From Puniceicoccus vermicola (GTDB lineage: Bacteria; Verrucomicrobiota; Verrucomicrobiia; Opitutales; Puniceicoccaceae), in NCBI RefSeq assembly GCF_014230055.1, contig NZ_JACHVA010000040.1:62001-126000 (forward strand): 64,000 bases of DNA. The letters run 5' to 3'. The notes beneath the pieces are model-generated. The model ran no database searches, had not been told where the DNA came from, and saw nothing but the letters and a program-made list of their open reading frames with translations. The position numbers and the translations under genes were made by a program. Below are positions 34,078-42,509 of the stretch, piece after piece (within the stretch, counting starts at the first letter, position 1; each line of letters begins with the position of its first letter).

Positions 34078-34602
34078 TCAGAAGAAATAGGTCACACCCA
34101 AGGTGAACCCATTTCCGCTGAAGTCCAGATCCTGACCTCGAACATAGCCGCCGCCTGTCTTGTCGACCTCGGCTTCAAGCGACTGGTAACGCCATTCGAA
34201 GAAGACCCGGAGATCCCCCAAAGTGACGTCTAGACCTGCGGCCCCGAAATATCCGGTAGAATCATCCAAGGAGAATCCTTTTTCGCCCGAGAACTGGTAA
34301 TATCCCCCACCGATCCCGACAAACGGGGAGACCAGTGGAAAGGGAAAACGCAGCATGGCGGTGACTTCCATGGGGACCATGTCCACCGAAGGATCATCGA
34401 ATTTGAAATACCCGACGCGCCCATCCAAGCCAAAGAAACCAAAAATCTGGCCACGGGCGACGATTCCTCCGCCATGTCCTTCATCCAAATCCTTCGGTTT
34501 CCAGTAGGAACCGTATGCTCCCGCCTCAAGCCCCAAGAGCTGTGCCTTGGCAGGGACCAAACAAATCGAAAGAAAACCGAGGACTAAAAGGACTTTTTTC
34601 AT
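34078..34602 (-). CDS. Small outer-membrane beta-barrel protein
   Basis: The 174-residue protein begins with a signal peptide (MKKVLLVLGFLSICLVPAKA, cleaved before QLLGL). It continues with amphipathic strands such as GYFKFDD, PFVGIGGGYYQFSG, TGYFGAAGLDV and VFFEWRYQSLEAEV, and ends GFTLGVTYFF, the terminal aromatic typical of OMP assembly. It resembles the eight-strand OmpA/OmpW-like barrels in size, but no family could be named. The open frame extends 14 codons upstream; the signal peptide defines the start. It is convergent with the DUF1501 gene. Confidence 0.75.
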   Translation of the reverse strand: MKKVLLVLGFLSICLVPAKAQLLGLEAGAYGSYWKPKDLDEGHGGGIVARGQIFGFFGLDGRVGYFKFDDPSVDMVPMEVTAMLRFPFPLVSPFVGIGGGYYQFSGEKGFSLDDSTGYFGAAGLDVTLGDLRVFFEWRYQSLEAEVDKTGGGYVRGQDLDFSGNGFTLGVTYFF

Positions 34603-34677
34603 GAGAGTATAAGAATGGCCCCGCGCCTCGGTAGGCAACCGCAAATAATAGATCCGAGAAATTCGGAAAATCCGCTC

Positions 34678-36015
34678 TTAGGAGAGGTTGAAATCCCCCG
34701 AGGGAGAGGTCGAGTCGTTCCGAGCCGCGATCTTCACAAATCCCCGCTCGAGATCTCCGCCACTCGGATCTTGGTAGACCGACAAACCGAAGCGAGGAAG
34801 GGCGGCAATGAAATGGTCAAAAATATCGGCTTGGATGGATTCGTAACGGACCCAATTCGTCGTGGCGGTGAACACGTAGACCTGAATCGGAAGCCCTTTC
34901 CCGTCCGGCTCCAGCTGGCGGAAAAGAAAAGTCATATCCTTGCGGATCCGGTCATCCTTGCGGAGATAAGCCTCACAGTAAGCGCGGAAGCAACCGACAT
35001 TCGTCAATCGCCGTCCATTGACTGGCATGTCCTCGTCGATCTGATTCTCTTCATTCGACTCGTGAATTTCTTTGAGGCGATTTTCCAAATACGGCTTGAG
35101 GATTTGGATCCGCTGCAACTCGGCGAGAAGTTCATCATCCACGAAGCGAATGCTCCGCATGTCGATGCGCAATGAACGCTTGATCCGGCGACCACCGGAT
35201 TCAGACATTCCCCGCCAGTTAATGAACGACTTCGAGATCAGATCGTAGGCCGGAATGCTGGTGATCGTCTTGTCGAAGTTTTGAACTTTAACCGTGGTCA
35301 GGGAAACATCGAGAACGTCCCCATTCGCATTGTTCGAGGACATCTCGATCCAGTCACCGGGCCGGACCATATTATTCACCGAAAGCTGAATCCCGGCAAC
35401 AAACCCGAGGATCGCATCGCGAAAAATCAAAATAAGGACGGCGGTCAAAGCACCGAGCCCTGAGAAAATTAAGAACGGTGTTTTATTGAAAAGGACCGAA
35501 ACGATGAAGATCAACCCAATCAGGTTCGCGATCAATTTTGTCGCTTGGATAAAGCCCTTGAGGGGAAGATTCTTGGCCCGCGGTGATTGGGCGGCGAGAC
35601 GGTGGAGGGCATTCAACACCCCATCCAGCACGAAGAGTGAGATAAAGATGAGATAGATGGAGACCGCCGAACTGACCGCACTCTTCACCTTCTCGTGCTC
35701 GAAGAGGAAAGGTGTGGAAAAATGGACAACGAGCGCCGGGAGGATGTGCGAGAAACGAGTGATCGCCCCGGATTCCAGGAAGACATCATCACGCTTGGTT
35801 TTTGTCCCCTTGATAATGGCGCGAACCACTCGAACCAAAACGTTCTTCCCAATCCAATTGACGACGACACATCCTGCAACCAGAGCAAGAACCTTCGCCG
35901 TAACGAGCAAAACTTCCCAAACGTTTCCTTCGACTCCGACCCATAAAAATAAATCCGTAGACGGAGAGGAAGCTGCAGTAGCGGCGGCGATAGAGGCGAA
36001 CATCTGACTAAACAT
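34678..36015 (-). CDS. MscS-family mechanosensitive channel (YbdG-like)
   Basis: The 445-residue protein has about four to five N-terminal membrane helices (for example LVTAKVLALVAGCVVVNWIG and IYLIFISLFVLDGVL). The pore-lining TM3 region is FLIFSGLGALTAVLILIFRD, followed by the MscS beta-domain NNMVRPGDWIEM ... VQNFDKTITSIPAYDLIS. A long cytoplasmic domain with RGMSESGGRRIKRSLRID and GLPIQVYVFTATTNW resembles E. coli YbdG, suggesting an osmotic-shock channel in the inner membrane. It is the last gene of an EpsI-like/DUF2237/MscS run. The start at MFSQMF leaves a seven-base gap to DUF2237. Confidence 0.9.
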   Translation of the reverse strand: MFSQMFASIAAATAASSPSTDLFLWVGVEGNVWEVLLVTAKVLALVAGCVVVNWIGKNVLVRVVRAIIKGTKTKRDDVFLESGAITRFSHILPALVVHFSTPFLFEHEKVKSAVSSAVSIYLIFISLFVLDGVLNALHRLAAQSPRAKNLPLKGFIQATKLIANLIGLIFIVSVLFNKTPFLIFSGLGALTAVLILIFRDAILGFVAGIQLSVNNMVRPGDWIEMSSNNANGDVLDVSLTTVKVQNFDKTITSIPAYDLISKSFINWRGMSESGGRRIKRSLRIDMRSIRFVDDELLAELQRIQILKPYLENRLKEIHESNEENQIDEDMPVNGRRLTNVGCFRAYCEAYLRKDDRIRKDMTFLFRQLEPDGKGLPIQVYVFTATTNWVRYESIQADIFDHFIAALPRFGLSVYQDPSGGDLERGFVKIAARNDSTSPSGDFNLS

Positions 36016-36022
36016 CAACAGC

Positions 36023-36409
36023 TCAGTCCTCGTCGTCAACGACAACGGCTTTGCTCTTCAAATCTGCGATCTTGATAATCTCCAAGGCCCTCTCGTGCGT
36101 CGCTTCCAAAATGACCGGAGGAGCTTTACCCACATTAAAAGCCTCCTGCCATCGGCTTGCGCACAAGCACCAGTGGTCTCCGGGATTGAGGCCAGGGAAT
36201 CCCCATTCGGGAATAGCGGTGGAGAGGTCATTTCCACGATCACGCGTGAATTCGAGAAACTCCGCAGTCATAACTGCGCAGACAGCATGCAATCCATAGT
36301 CCTCAGTCGGCACCTCACAGGATCCATTCCGGGAAAACCCGGTGATGGGATCGAGACAGCACGGAATCAGGGCCTCGCCCAGGACGTTTTTCTGAATCTC
36401 AGCAATCAT
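36023..36409 (-). CDS. DUF2237 family protein
   Basis: The 128-residue protein matches the DUF2237 pattern from end to end: NVLGEALIPCCLDPITGF, EDYGLHAVCAVMTAEFLEF, RGNDLSTAIPEWGFPGLNPG, DHWCLCASRWQEA and PPVILEATHERALE. Five cysteines, three of them in the CC and CLC pairs, are conserved in the family. The function is unknown. It lies 21 bases after the EpsI-like gene and seven bases before the MscS channel gene on the same strand. Confidence 0.9.
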   Translation of the reverse strand: MIAEIQKNVLGEALIPCCLDPITGFSRNGSCEVPTEDYGLHAVCAVMTAEFLEFTRDRGNDLSTAIPEWGFPGLNPGDHWCLCASRWQEAFNVGKAPPVILEATHERALEIIKIADLKSKAVVVDDED

Positions 36410-36430
36410 CTTCTTCAGGCCCCGTGCCTC

Positions 36431-37147
36431 CTAGGAGGAGACGTTCACATCGTCCTTTTCCATGGTCAGTCCCAGGCCGGAAAGATCGGCGAGGACTTCT
36501 TGGAATTGGTTGTTTCTCCACAATGTGTCCAAAGGAATGTTGGTGTTGATCCGGATGAAGTATTGTTCCCCAGTTCCCAGGACCTTCGACTTCAGGAAGT
36601 CGCGGACATAGGCATAGGGAGTGGGAAACTGATTGGTTCGCTTCCCGTACTCGTAAGCTTCTCCTCCGACCAGATGCCAGAAATAAACGTACTGCTCATT
36701 GCCCTGAATCTCAAATGTGCGCTTTTCCGCGGGCAGTAGGAGGTCATCGCCGCACATATTCTCGACCCGGTGCTCTTTATTGACAATGTCCCAGCCATTC
36801 TTCGTCCAGCAGCGATCCGGGGTATGGGCGTTTACATCAACGATCGAGGCGGATCCCGGGGACCAGTAGGCCACATAGACCTCAAAAAACTCTTCGCCGC
36901 CCTTTCGCGAGAAATTCCGGTAAACAAAATCGTCCAAGTCGAGAATCGAAGCGGCGCGGGCCTCCACGGATTCCGTCTCGCCCAGCTTTTTATCCTTCAC
37001 GCTCCAACCTGTGAGCTCAGAGGGAACATACTCCCCCACGTGCGCGCCTCGGCCCTCCTCCACCTCGGCCGTGAAGGGATTATAAAAATTGAAGACGATG
37101 AGGACTGCGAGGACCGCAAATCCGAGAAATGGGAATATTTTCTTCAT
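36431..37147 (-). CDS. EpsI-like exosortase-associated protein
   Basis: The 238-residue protein has one N-terminal membrane anchor (FPFLGFAVLAVLIVFNFYNP) and a periplasmic domain. That domain holds the EpsI signature: FEVYVAYWSPGSASIVDVNA followed by HTPDRCWTKNGWDI, a conserved Cys in a P-x-x-C context, and later QYVYFWHLVGG. EpsI proteins are partners of exosortases in PEP-CTERM sorting and polysaccharide export. No exosortase, glycosyltransferase or PEP-CTERM substrate is in the window, so this copy is an orphan here. It is divergent from a lipoprotein gene. Confidence 0.78.
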   Translation of the reverse strand: MKKIFPFLGFAVLAVLIVFNFYNPFTAEVEEGRGAHVGEYVPSELTGWSVKDKKLGETESVEARAASILDLDDFVYRNFSRKGGEEFFEVYVAYWSPGSASIVDVNAHTPDRCWTKNGWDIVNKEHRVENMCGDDLLLPAEKRTFEIQGNEQYVYFWHLVGGEAYEYGKRTNQFPTPYAYVRDFLKSKVLGTGEQYFIRINTNIPLDTLWRNNQFQEVLADLSGLGLTMEKDDVNVSS

Positions 37148-37226
37148 GAGAGAGAGCGGAGGGCACCGAAGTGGTGCGAAAAACGTTTACGAGCGGGGAG
37201 ATGTGGATAAGAAACTATTGTACAGT

Positions 37227-37685
37227 ATGAAAATACCCGCGATTTTTGCCATTTTTCTTTTCACTTTTTTGGCTGGCTGCTCGACTGCTCCTAAAACAGC
37301 GACCAGCCCGGCGGACACGTCTAATTTGATCCACCCTGCGGCCACGATCTACGGGAATAAGGTCATTCACCTGAATCTTCCGAAACGGCTTTCGATGCTC
37401 CAAATCCGTCAAGCGATCTTCAACGCGGCCTACCAGGAAGGATGGGAAGCCGTCGACGCAGGGACCGAGGGCGACAGCGGCATGATCCAAGTCAAGAAAA
37501 CGAGCGTTTTTGCCGAATCGATTTTCACCTTCCTCTTCCAGCAGACCGTCATCGATGGGTACTCGAATTCCTACTCCGTGGACGTAACCGGCAAGCCGAC
37601 CAAACGCTACACTCCTCCGGTCCGCATCGACAAAATTCGCAAGCGGATCAAGGAGAACCTCCAGAGAGAAATGGCCGGGTATTGA
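37227..37685 (+). CDS. Lipoprotein of unknown function
   Basis: The 152-residue protein starts with a lipoprotein signal (MKIPAIFAIFLFTFLAGC, lipobox Cys18), then a Thr/Ala/Ser/Pro linker. The globular part contains LNLPKRLSMLQIRQAIFNAA and GWEAVDAGTEGDSGMIQVKK. The open frame continues upstream by 46 codons, but those codons are antisense to the EpsI-like gene and leader, so the lipobox defines the start. It resembles small periplasmic lipoproteins of Verrucomicrobiota, but I could not name a family. Confidence 0.7.
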   Translation: MKIPAIFAIFLFTFLAGCSTAPKTATSPADTSNLIHPAATIYGNKVIHLNLPKRLSMLQIRQAIFNAAYQEGWEAVDAGTEGDSGMIQVKKTSVFAESIFTFLFQQTVIDGYSNSYSVDVTGKPTKRYTPPVRIDKIRKRIKENLQREMAGY

Positions 37686-37937
37686 GGGGGATGGCAGGTT
37701 AAAGACCTGTGACCCAATGATTGCCAAACGCCACTGATTGGCCCGGAACCCCTCCACCCGCTAGCGCGGATCCCCCTCCCCTGCGATCAAGGGAGGAGTT
37801 TGGATTCGGATTCTCCTTCTATTTGCAGGAAGGAAACTCAGAGACGACTGAAAAAAGATTCTTACAAAGAGGATCTCCCTAAACTGCCATTCCGGTAAAA
37901 ATAGCCCTCTTCCCGAATCGATCTCGTCTCTCTCCGG
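37686..37937. other. Intergenic region with two weak stem-loops
   Basis: The 252-base gap between the lipoprotein and PolX genes (convergent) holds CAGGT/ACCTG with a five-base loop (37695-37709) and CCTCCC/GGGAGG with a ten-base loop (37775-37796). Neither has a T-run. They are probably the 3'-ends of the two convergent transcripts. No open reading frame of note is present. Confidence 0.35.
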
Positions 37938-39671
37938 CTAATCGACGCCGAGAAGCTTTTTCATTCCCGCTAAATCGCGGGTATTGACGACCTCATCGGC
38001 AGCTAAACCCGCCTTACGGGCCATATCGACCCCGTATTTCACGTAAGCCAGTCCGGAAGGACGGTGCGCGTCGGGACTTAAGTGAGCCAGTACCCCCTTT
38101 TCACGAGCACGGTTCCACTCCCGCCAGTCCATATCCAATCGAACCGGGTGGGCGTTGATCTCGATCCATTTCCCGTTCGCCGCCGCCGCGTCGATCACTT
38201 TGGCGAGATCGACGGGATAGGGCTCGCGCTGGAGCAAGAGGCGCCCCGTGGGATGAGCGAGAAAGGTCACGGAAGGATGCTCGAGGGCCCGTACAATCCG
38301 CTTCGTCACCGTATCCCGGTCCTGGCCAAACCCTCCCTGGTGGATCGCAGCTACCACATAGTCCATCTCGGCCAGAAGCTCGTCAGAGAAATCGAGTGAC
38401 CCATCCTTGAGAATATCGCACTCCGTCCCGGCGAAGAGGTGGACCTTAGCCCCACCCTTTTTGTTAAACTCACGAATCTCCTTCACCTGCTCACGAAGCC
38501 GCTCTTCGGTCAGGCCATTGGCTTGAAAACTGGAACGGCTGTGATCGGCGATCCCGAGATAATCCCAGCCAAGCTCGTCGGCGGCGGCCGCCATTTCGGC
38601 AAGAGTCCCCCGCCCATCGGAAGCCTTCGTGTGGTTATGAAGAGCGCCCCGGACATCGTCCAACTCGATTAGATTCGGGAGATTTCCCGATTCGGCCCAT
38701 TCGATCTCATCACCGCCTTCGCGCAGTTCCGGGGGAATCCACTCGAGGCCCAAGCGTTCGAACAAACCGGCCTCGTCCGCAACGGATTCGTGATCCCCCT
38801 CGCCTCCTTTCTGCAAGAGTCCCCACTCGCTCAGGCTCAACCCCCTCTCGAGGGCTCGCTTGCGCATCATGACATTGTGATCCTTCGATCCGGTAAAATG
38901 ATGAAGAGCTGCGGGGAATTGGACTTCGGAGACGACCCTGATATCGGCTTGCAGCCCCCCCTCGAAACGGACACTCGATTTCGTCTTCCCGTGGGCGGAC
39001 ACCTCCGTCACCCCCTCTTGCCCGACAAACCAGTCCATGACCGATTCCGGATCCTCAGAAGCGACAATGAAATCCAGATCACCAACCGTTTCTTTGCGGC
39101 GCCGCAGACTACCGGCAATCTCCGCCCGCTGAACCGCCTTTAATTTTTTCAAACCTTCCAAGACCGGGAGGGCCACTTCCTCGGCCGAAGAAAGAAGCTG
39201 TCGCTGGGAAAACTTCTCCAGATTCTCCAGACCTTTGAGAATCTTTGCCGCACTCTTCTCGCCAAACCCCTTCAAAGCCGCCACTTTGCCGGACTCACAG
39301 GCCTCGCGCAACGAGTCCAGGGAGTCCACACCGAGCTCTTGGTTCAGCTTATGGATCGTCTTCCCCCCGAGACCCGAAATGCCAACCATCTCCCGCAACC
39401 CCTCCGGGATTTCCTTTTTCAGCTTCTCGTAATACTCGAGCTCTCCGGTTCGAAAGAGGGTTTCGACCTTCTCGGCGAGCGCCTTCCCCACTCCGTCGAG
39501 ATCCTGCAAGCGTCCCTCCTCGACCAAGGTTTCGAGCGATTCGGAGTTTCGCTCTAGCGCTCGAGCTCCGTTTTCGTAGGCCCGGATTTTGAAAGCGTTC
39601 TCTCCTTTGATTTGGAGCAGCACGGCGATCTCCTCCAGAATTTCAACAATCTCATCGCGATCCTTCGGCAT
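37938..39671 (-). CDS. polX: DNA polymerase/3'-5' exonuclease PolX
   Basis: The 577-residue protein joins a family-X polymerase to a PHP domain. The N-terminal part has helix-hairpin-helix motifs (DLDGVGKALAEKV, ISGLGGKTIHKL, LKGFGEKSAAKIL). The nucleotidyltransferase core has GSLRRRKETVGDLDFIV with Asp198/Asp200 and Asp243 in QADIRV. The PHP domain begins at ALHNHTKASDGRG (His345, His347) and ends with SPDAHR. PolX fills short gaps in base-excision repair and has manganese-dependent exonuclease activity in the PHP domain. All catalytic residues are present. Confidence 0.95.
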   Translation of the reverse strand: MPKDRDEIVEILEEIAVLLQIKGENAFKIRAYENGARALERNSESLETLVEEGRLQDLDGVGKALAEKVETLFRTGELEYYEKLKKEIPEGLREMVGISGLGGKTIHKLNQELGVDSLDSLREACESGKVAALKGFGEKSAAKILKGLENLEKFSQRQLLSSAEEVALPVLEGLKKLKAVQRAEIAGSLRRRKETVGDLDFIVASEDPESVMDWFVGQEGVTEVSAHGKTKSSVRFEGGLQADIRVVSEVQFPAALHHFTGSKDHNVMMRKRALERGLSLSEWGLLQKGGEGDHESVADEAGLFERLGLEWIPPELREGGDEIEWAESGNLPNLIELDDVRGALHNHTKASDGRGTLAEMAAAADELGWDYLGIADHSRSSFQANGLTEERLREQVKEIREFNKKGGAKVHLFAGTECDILKDGSLDFSDELLAEMDYVVAAIHQGGFGQDRDTVTKRIVRALEHPSVTFLAHPTGRLLLQREPYPVDLAKVIDAAAANGKWIEINAHPVRLDMDWREWNRAREKGVLAHLSPDAHRPSGLAYVKYGVDMARKAGLAADEVVNTRDLAGMKKLLGVD

Positions 39672-39756
39672 AGTTCACCAAATTGTCCATTCCTCGGCGG
39701 ACAGGCAACCGCATTGCGGGATCGACTCGAGCGATTTCAATCCCACGATCAATGCC

Positions 39757-41250
39757 ATGAAGTTCCTGCTTTATCTCCCCGCCCTTCTCCTTTCTCTGAT
39801 GCCCGCGGCCGGGCAGACCTTCGGCGTCGATATCGATGTCGACGATCCTCCGGAAGGAATTTTTTCCGAAGAGTGGTCGGAGATGTACATCAACGGGTCG
39901 AAAGTCGGCTACACACACACCGTCCTCGAGCGACAAGGAGAAGAGATCCTCACCCTCGAGGATAGCTTCATGAAAATGGGCCGCGGAGATACGGCCATCA
40001 CCACGATCAGCACGAGCAAAACCCGCGAAAAACTCGACGGCACTCCTATCTCGATGGTCTCCGTGAACCGGGAAGGCCAACGAACCAAGACTCAGAGAGT
40101 GAAATTCAGCCCCGATGGCGCCCATGTGGAGACCACCGACAATACCCGCTCCTGGTCACGAGACATCGAGCTCGATCCCGGCTTCGTCCTCAGCTGGAGC
40201 TATGTCCGGGAGCTGGAGAAACGAAACCTTCAGCCCGGAGAGACACTCGAAAACCAAATCTACGTCCCGGATCTGGTTCTCGACCGCACGCTTCCAGTTT
40301 CGACCACGGTCATCGGCGAGGAAAACGTTACGGTCGACGGGAAAAAGGTCCCTTCGACAAAGATCCAGCAAACCCTGCAGCTCGGATTCCTCCCCTTGAA
40401 GCTGACCGCGTGGATTGAGACCGACGGAACTCTCCTGCGCATGAATATGCCACTCGGAGGAATGGACATCACCCTTCTCGGCTCCGATGAAGCCCGAGCA
40501 AAGTCCTCCTTTTCCCCGCCCGATCTCTTTACCAATACCCTCATTCCCCTCAATAAAGCCATTCCCGACAACGCCGAGACGGTGACCTTCCTCGTTCAGT
40601 CGAACGGCAATATCGTCGAAGGCCTTCCCGACAGTGCCTACCAGAGCGTCAAACGGATCGATCAGGGAACCTTTGAAGTGACCGTCCAGCGGGGTGAACT
40701 CCAGTTCGCCGGGAACTCCCCTTTGGACGAAGTTTATCTTCAACCCTCCCCACTCGTCGATTTTGAAGATCCGGCAATCGCCGAGCTCATCGAGAACGCC
40801 GGACTGGACGAACTCTCTCCCGAAGATCGGGTCCGCGAGCTTGTCCGCATTGCCGACGAGGCGATCTCGATCAAATCCATGGACATGGGATTCGCCACTG
40901 CATCAGAAACTGTGGCCCTCAGCGAGGGCGACTGCACGGAGCATGCCCTCCTCCTCACCGCACTGGGACGGGCGGCCGGCATTCCCACGCGCGGAGCTTC
41001 CGGAGTGGTCTACTTTCTCGATGCCGACGGCCAACCCACCATGGGCTATCACATGTGGGCCCAATTCTGGAATGGAAGCCAGTGGCTCGACATCGATGCC
41101 GCCTTCGGAACCGCCGAACCCGCTCCGATTCGCATCCTCTTCTCCACCACCGATCTGATGGACCCCTCTCTCACTGAGGACGTCCTTACCTTGTCCCAAT
41201 ATCTGGGACAGACTCAAATAAAAGTGTCCTCGGTCTCGGTGGACCGATAG
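39757..41250 (+). CDS. Exported transglutaminase-like domain protein
   Basis: The 497-residue protein has a signal peptide (MKFLLYLPALLLSLMPAAGQ). A long beta-rich N-terminal region follows (about residues 21-330, with WSEMYINGSKVGYTHTVLER), and the C-terminal domain is a transglutaminase-like core. The expected triad is Cys393 in EGDCTEHALLL, His432 in GYHMWAQFW and Asp445 in QWLDIDAAFG. Such periplasmic proteins are thiol hydrolases or amidases of uncertain substrate. Its stop is four bases from that of the convergent unknown gene. The start is set by the signal peptide; the open frame runs 56 codons further upstream. Confidence 0.85.
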   Translation: MKFLLYLPALLLSLMPAAGQTFGVDIDVDDPPEGIFSEEWSEMYINGSKVGYTHTVLERQGEEILTLEDSFMKMGRGDTAITTISTSKTREKLDGTPISMVSVNREGQRTKTQRVKFSPDGAHVETTDNTRSWSRDIELDPGFVLSWSYVRELEKRNLQPGETLENQIYVPDLVLDRTLPVSTTVIGEENVTVDGKKVPSTKIQQTLQLGFLPLKLTAWIETDGTLLRMNMPLGGMDITLLGSDEARAKSSFSPPDLFTNTLIPLNKAIPDNAETVTFLVQSNGNIVEGLPDSAYQSVKRIDQGTFEVTVQRGELQFAGNSPLDEVYLQPSPLVDFEDPAIAELIENAGLDELSPEDRVRELVRIADEAISIKSMDMGFATASETVALSEGDCTEHALLLTALGRAAGIPTRGASGVVYFLDADGQPTMGYHMWAQFWNGSQWLDIDAAFGTAEPAPIRILFSTTDLMDPSLTEDVLTLSQYLGQTQIKVSSVSVDR

Positions 41251-41254
41251 AAAC

Positions 41255-41701
41255 TTACTCGCTCGTTTCTTTGGGAATCTTGTTGTCCGTGCGGACGAGC
41301 AAGACCGGCTCCTTGGTCTTCACCCAGATCCCCTGCTCCTTGAAGTGGCGGGCGGTAACCGTCTCACAAGCCTCACCAATCGTCTCCACCGGGAAACGGC
41401 GCCCCTTCGGGGTTGTATTGAACTCGTACGCGGCCCGGATGATCTTGTCCTTGGCCAACTGAGGGCTTTCCCCTTCGGGAATTTGGACTACCCAACCCGT
41501 GAGGTCGATGCCTTGCAGCTTGCCCTCGGGGTCCGAGACCATGATCGAAAACTCCTTTTTTACGGGCGGAGCCTTCGGTTCTTCCTCTTTCTCCAACTCC
41601 TTATTGATGTCCTCAATGATCTGGCTGACCTGACGGACATCGAGTTCGTTGCGCTGGAGAACACGCTTGAGAAGATCCATTTCAACTTTACGACCGGGCA
41701 T
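41255..41701 (-). CDS. Conserved-looking protein of unknown function
   Basis: The 148-residue protein is not recognised. It has an N-terminal helical stretch (MDLLKRVLQRNELDVRQVSQ), an acidic Glu/Lys/Pro linker near residues 35-50, and a mixed beta/alpha C-terminal part (EFSIMVSDPEGKLQGIDLTG, then AKDKIIRAAYEFNTTPKG and IWVKTKEPVLLVRTD). Codon use and composition look like a real gene. There is no signal peptide or membrane segment. A second Met seven codons in is a possible start. It precedes the efp gene on the other side of an 80-base gap and shares its strand. Confidence 0.6.
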   Translation of the reverse strand: MPGRKVEMDLLKRVLQRNELDVRQVSQIIEDINKELEKEEEPKAPPVKKEFSIMVSDPEGKLQGIDLTGWVVQIPEGESPQLAKDKIIRAAYEFNTTPKGRRFPVETIGEACETVTARHFKEQGIWVKTKEPVLLVRTDNKIPKETSE

Positions 41702-41781
41702 AGGCTATCAAGCTAGGGTGAAGAATGGGTCCAAAGTCAAGAACCGCTTCTGCAGCGGCCTCCGACTCCAAGAGCTCAAGA

Positions 41782-42339
41782 CTAGACGCGACCGAGGTAC
41801 GAGCCGTTGTCCGTGCTCACCTTGATGCGGTCTCCCGGCTTGATGAACAGGGGCACTTGAACGGTAATCCCCGTCGTCGTCACTGCGGGCTTCTGCGCGG
41901 CACTGGCCGTATCTCCCCGAAGACCCTCGGGAGCTTCCGCCACATCCATTTCCACGGAAGATGGCAGCTGGACCTGCACCGGGCGACCATCCACATGAAG
42001 AATGTCATACTCCTGGTTTTCGGTCAGATAGGCCTTCTTGTCTTCCAGCAAATCAAACGGAATCATCGTATCCTCAAAGGTCTCCGGGTGGAGAAAATGA
42101 TAGCCGTCCTGATCTTCGTAGCTGAACTCGAGGCGCAAATTCTCGGTGTGCATGAACTCCACCGACTCCGTCGAACGGAACTTCTGGGTGGTGGTGGATC
42201 CGGTATTGAGGTTGCGGAGCGTAGCCTGAACAAACCCGGCCTGACGGCCCTGGGTGCGGTGAAGCATTTCCAGTACGAGGTGGGGAGCGCTCTGGTAGTC
42301 GATGACTCGACCTTTTCGAATTTCGGTTGGTGATGCCAT
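41782..42339 (-). CDS. efp: Elongation factor P with Arg32 at the domain I tip
   Basis: The 185-residue protein has the three-domain EF-P layout. Domain I starts MASPTEIRKGRVIDYQ and carries the tip loop HRTQGRQAGFVQAT. Domain II has YHFLHPETFEDTMIP, and the C-terminal OB domain has EAPEGLRGDTASAAQKPAV and VPLFIKPGDRIKV. EF-P rescues ribosomes stalled on polyproline. In E. coli the tip residue is Lys34, modified by EpmA/EpmB. Here the tip is Arg32, the position rhamnosylated by EarP in other bacteria. No modification enzyme is nearby. The residue may be modified or used as plain arginine. Confidence 0.95.
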   Translation of the reverse strand: MASPTEIRKGRVIDYQSAPHLVLEMLHRTQGRQAGFVQATLRNLNTGSTTTQKFRSTESVEFMHTENLRLEFSYEDQDGYHFLHPETFEDTMIPFDLLEDKKAYLTENQEYDILHVDGRPVQVQLPSSVEMDVAEAPEGLRGDTASAAQKPAVTTTGITVQVPLFIKPGDRIKVSTDNGSYLGRV

Positions 42340-42437
42340 AAACAGGCAAAAGAAACCAGAATCCGCGCCGATGACAAGGGGGAAGAACGGGGAAGTTTCC
42401 CTCCTCCCGTCAGCTTTCGGCCTCCGTCATCCATTTT

Positions 42438-42453
42438 AAACCAGACCCCTTTT
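42438..42453 (+). repeat. Intergenic motif AAACCAGACCCCTTTT, copy 3
   Basis: The third copy of the motif lies in the gap between efp and the DNA glycosylase gene. It is on the plus strand, 56 bases upstream of the glycosylase start. As with the first copy it precedes a plus-strand gene. Confidence 0.6.
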
Positions 42454-42509
42454 TGCAAAGGTTGCGGGGAAATTTGCTTTTCCGGGAAAAGATAGCTTCG
42501 CTCCCAGCC

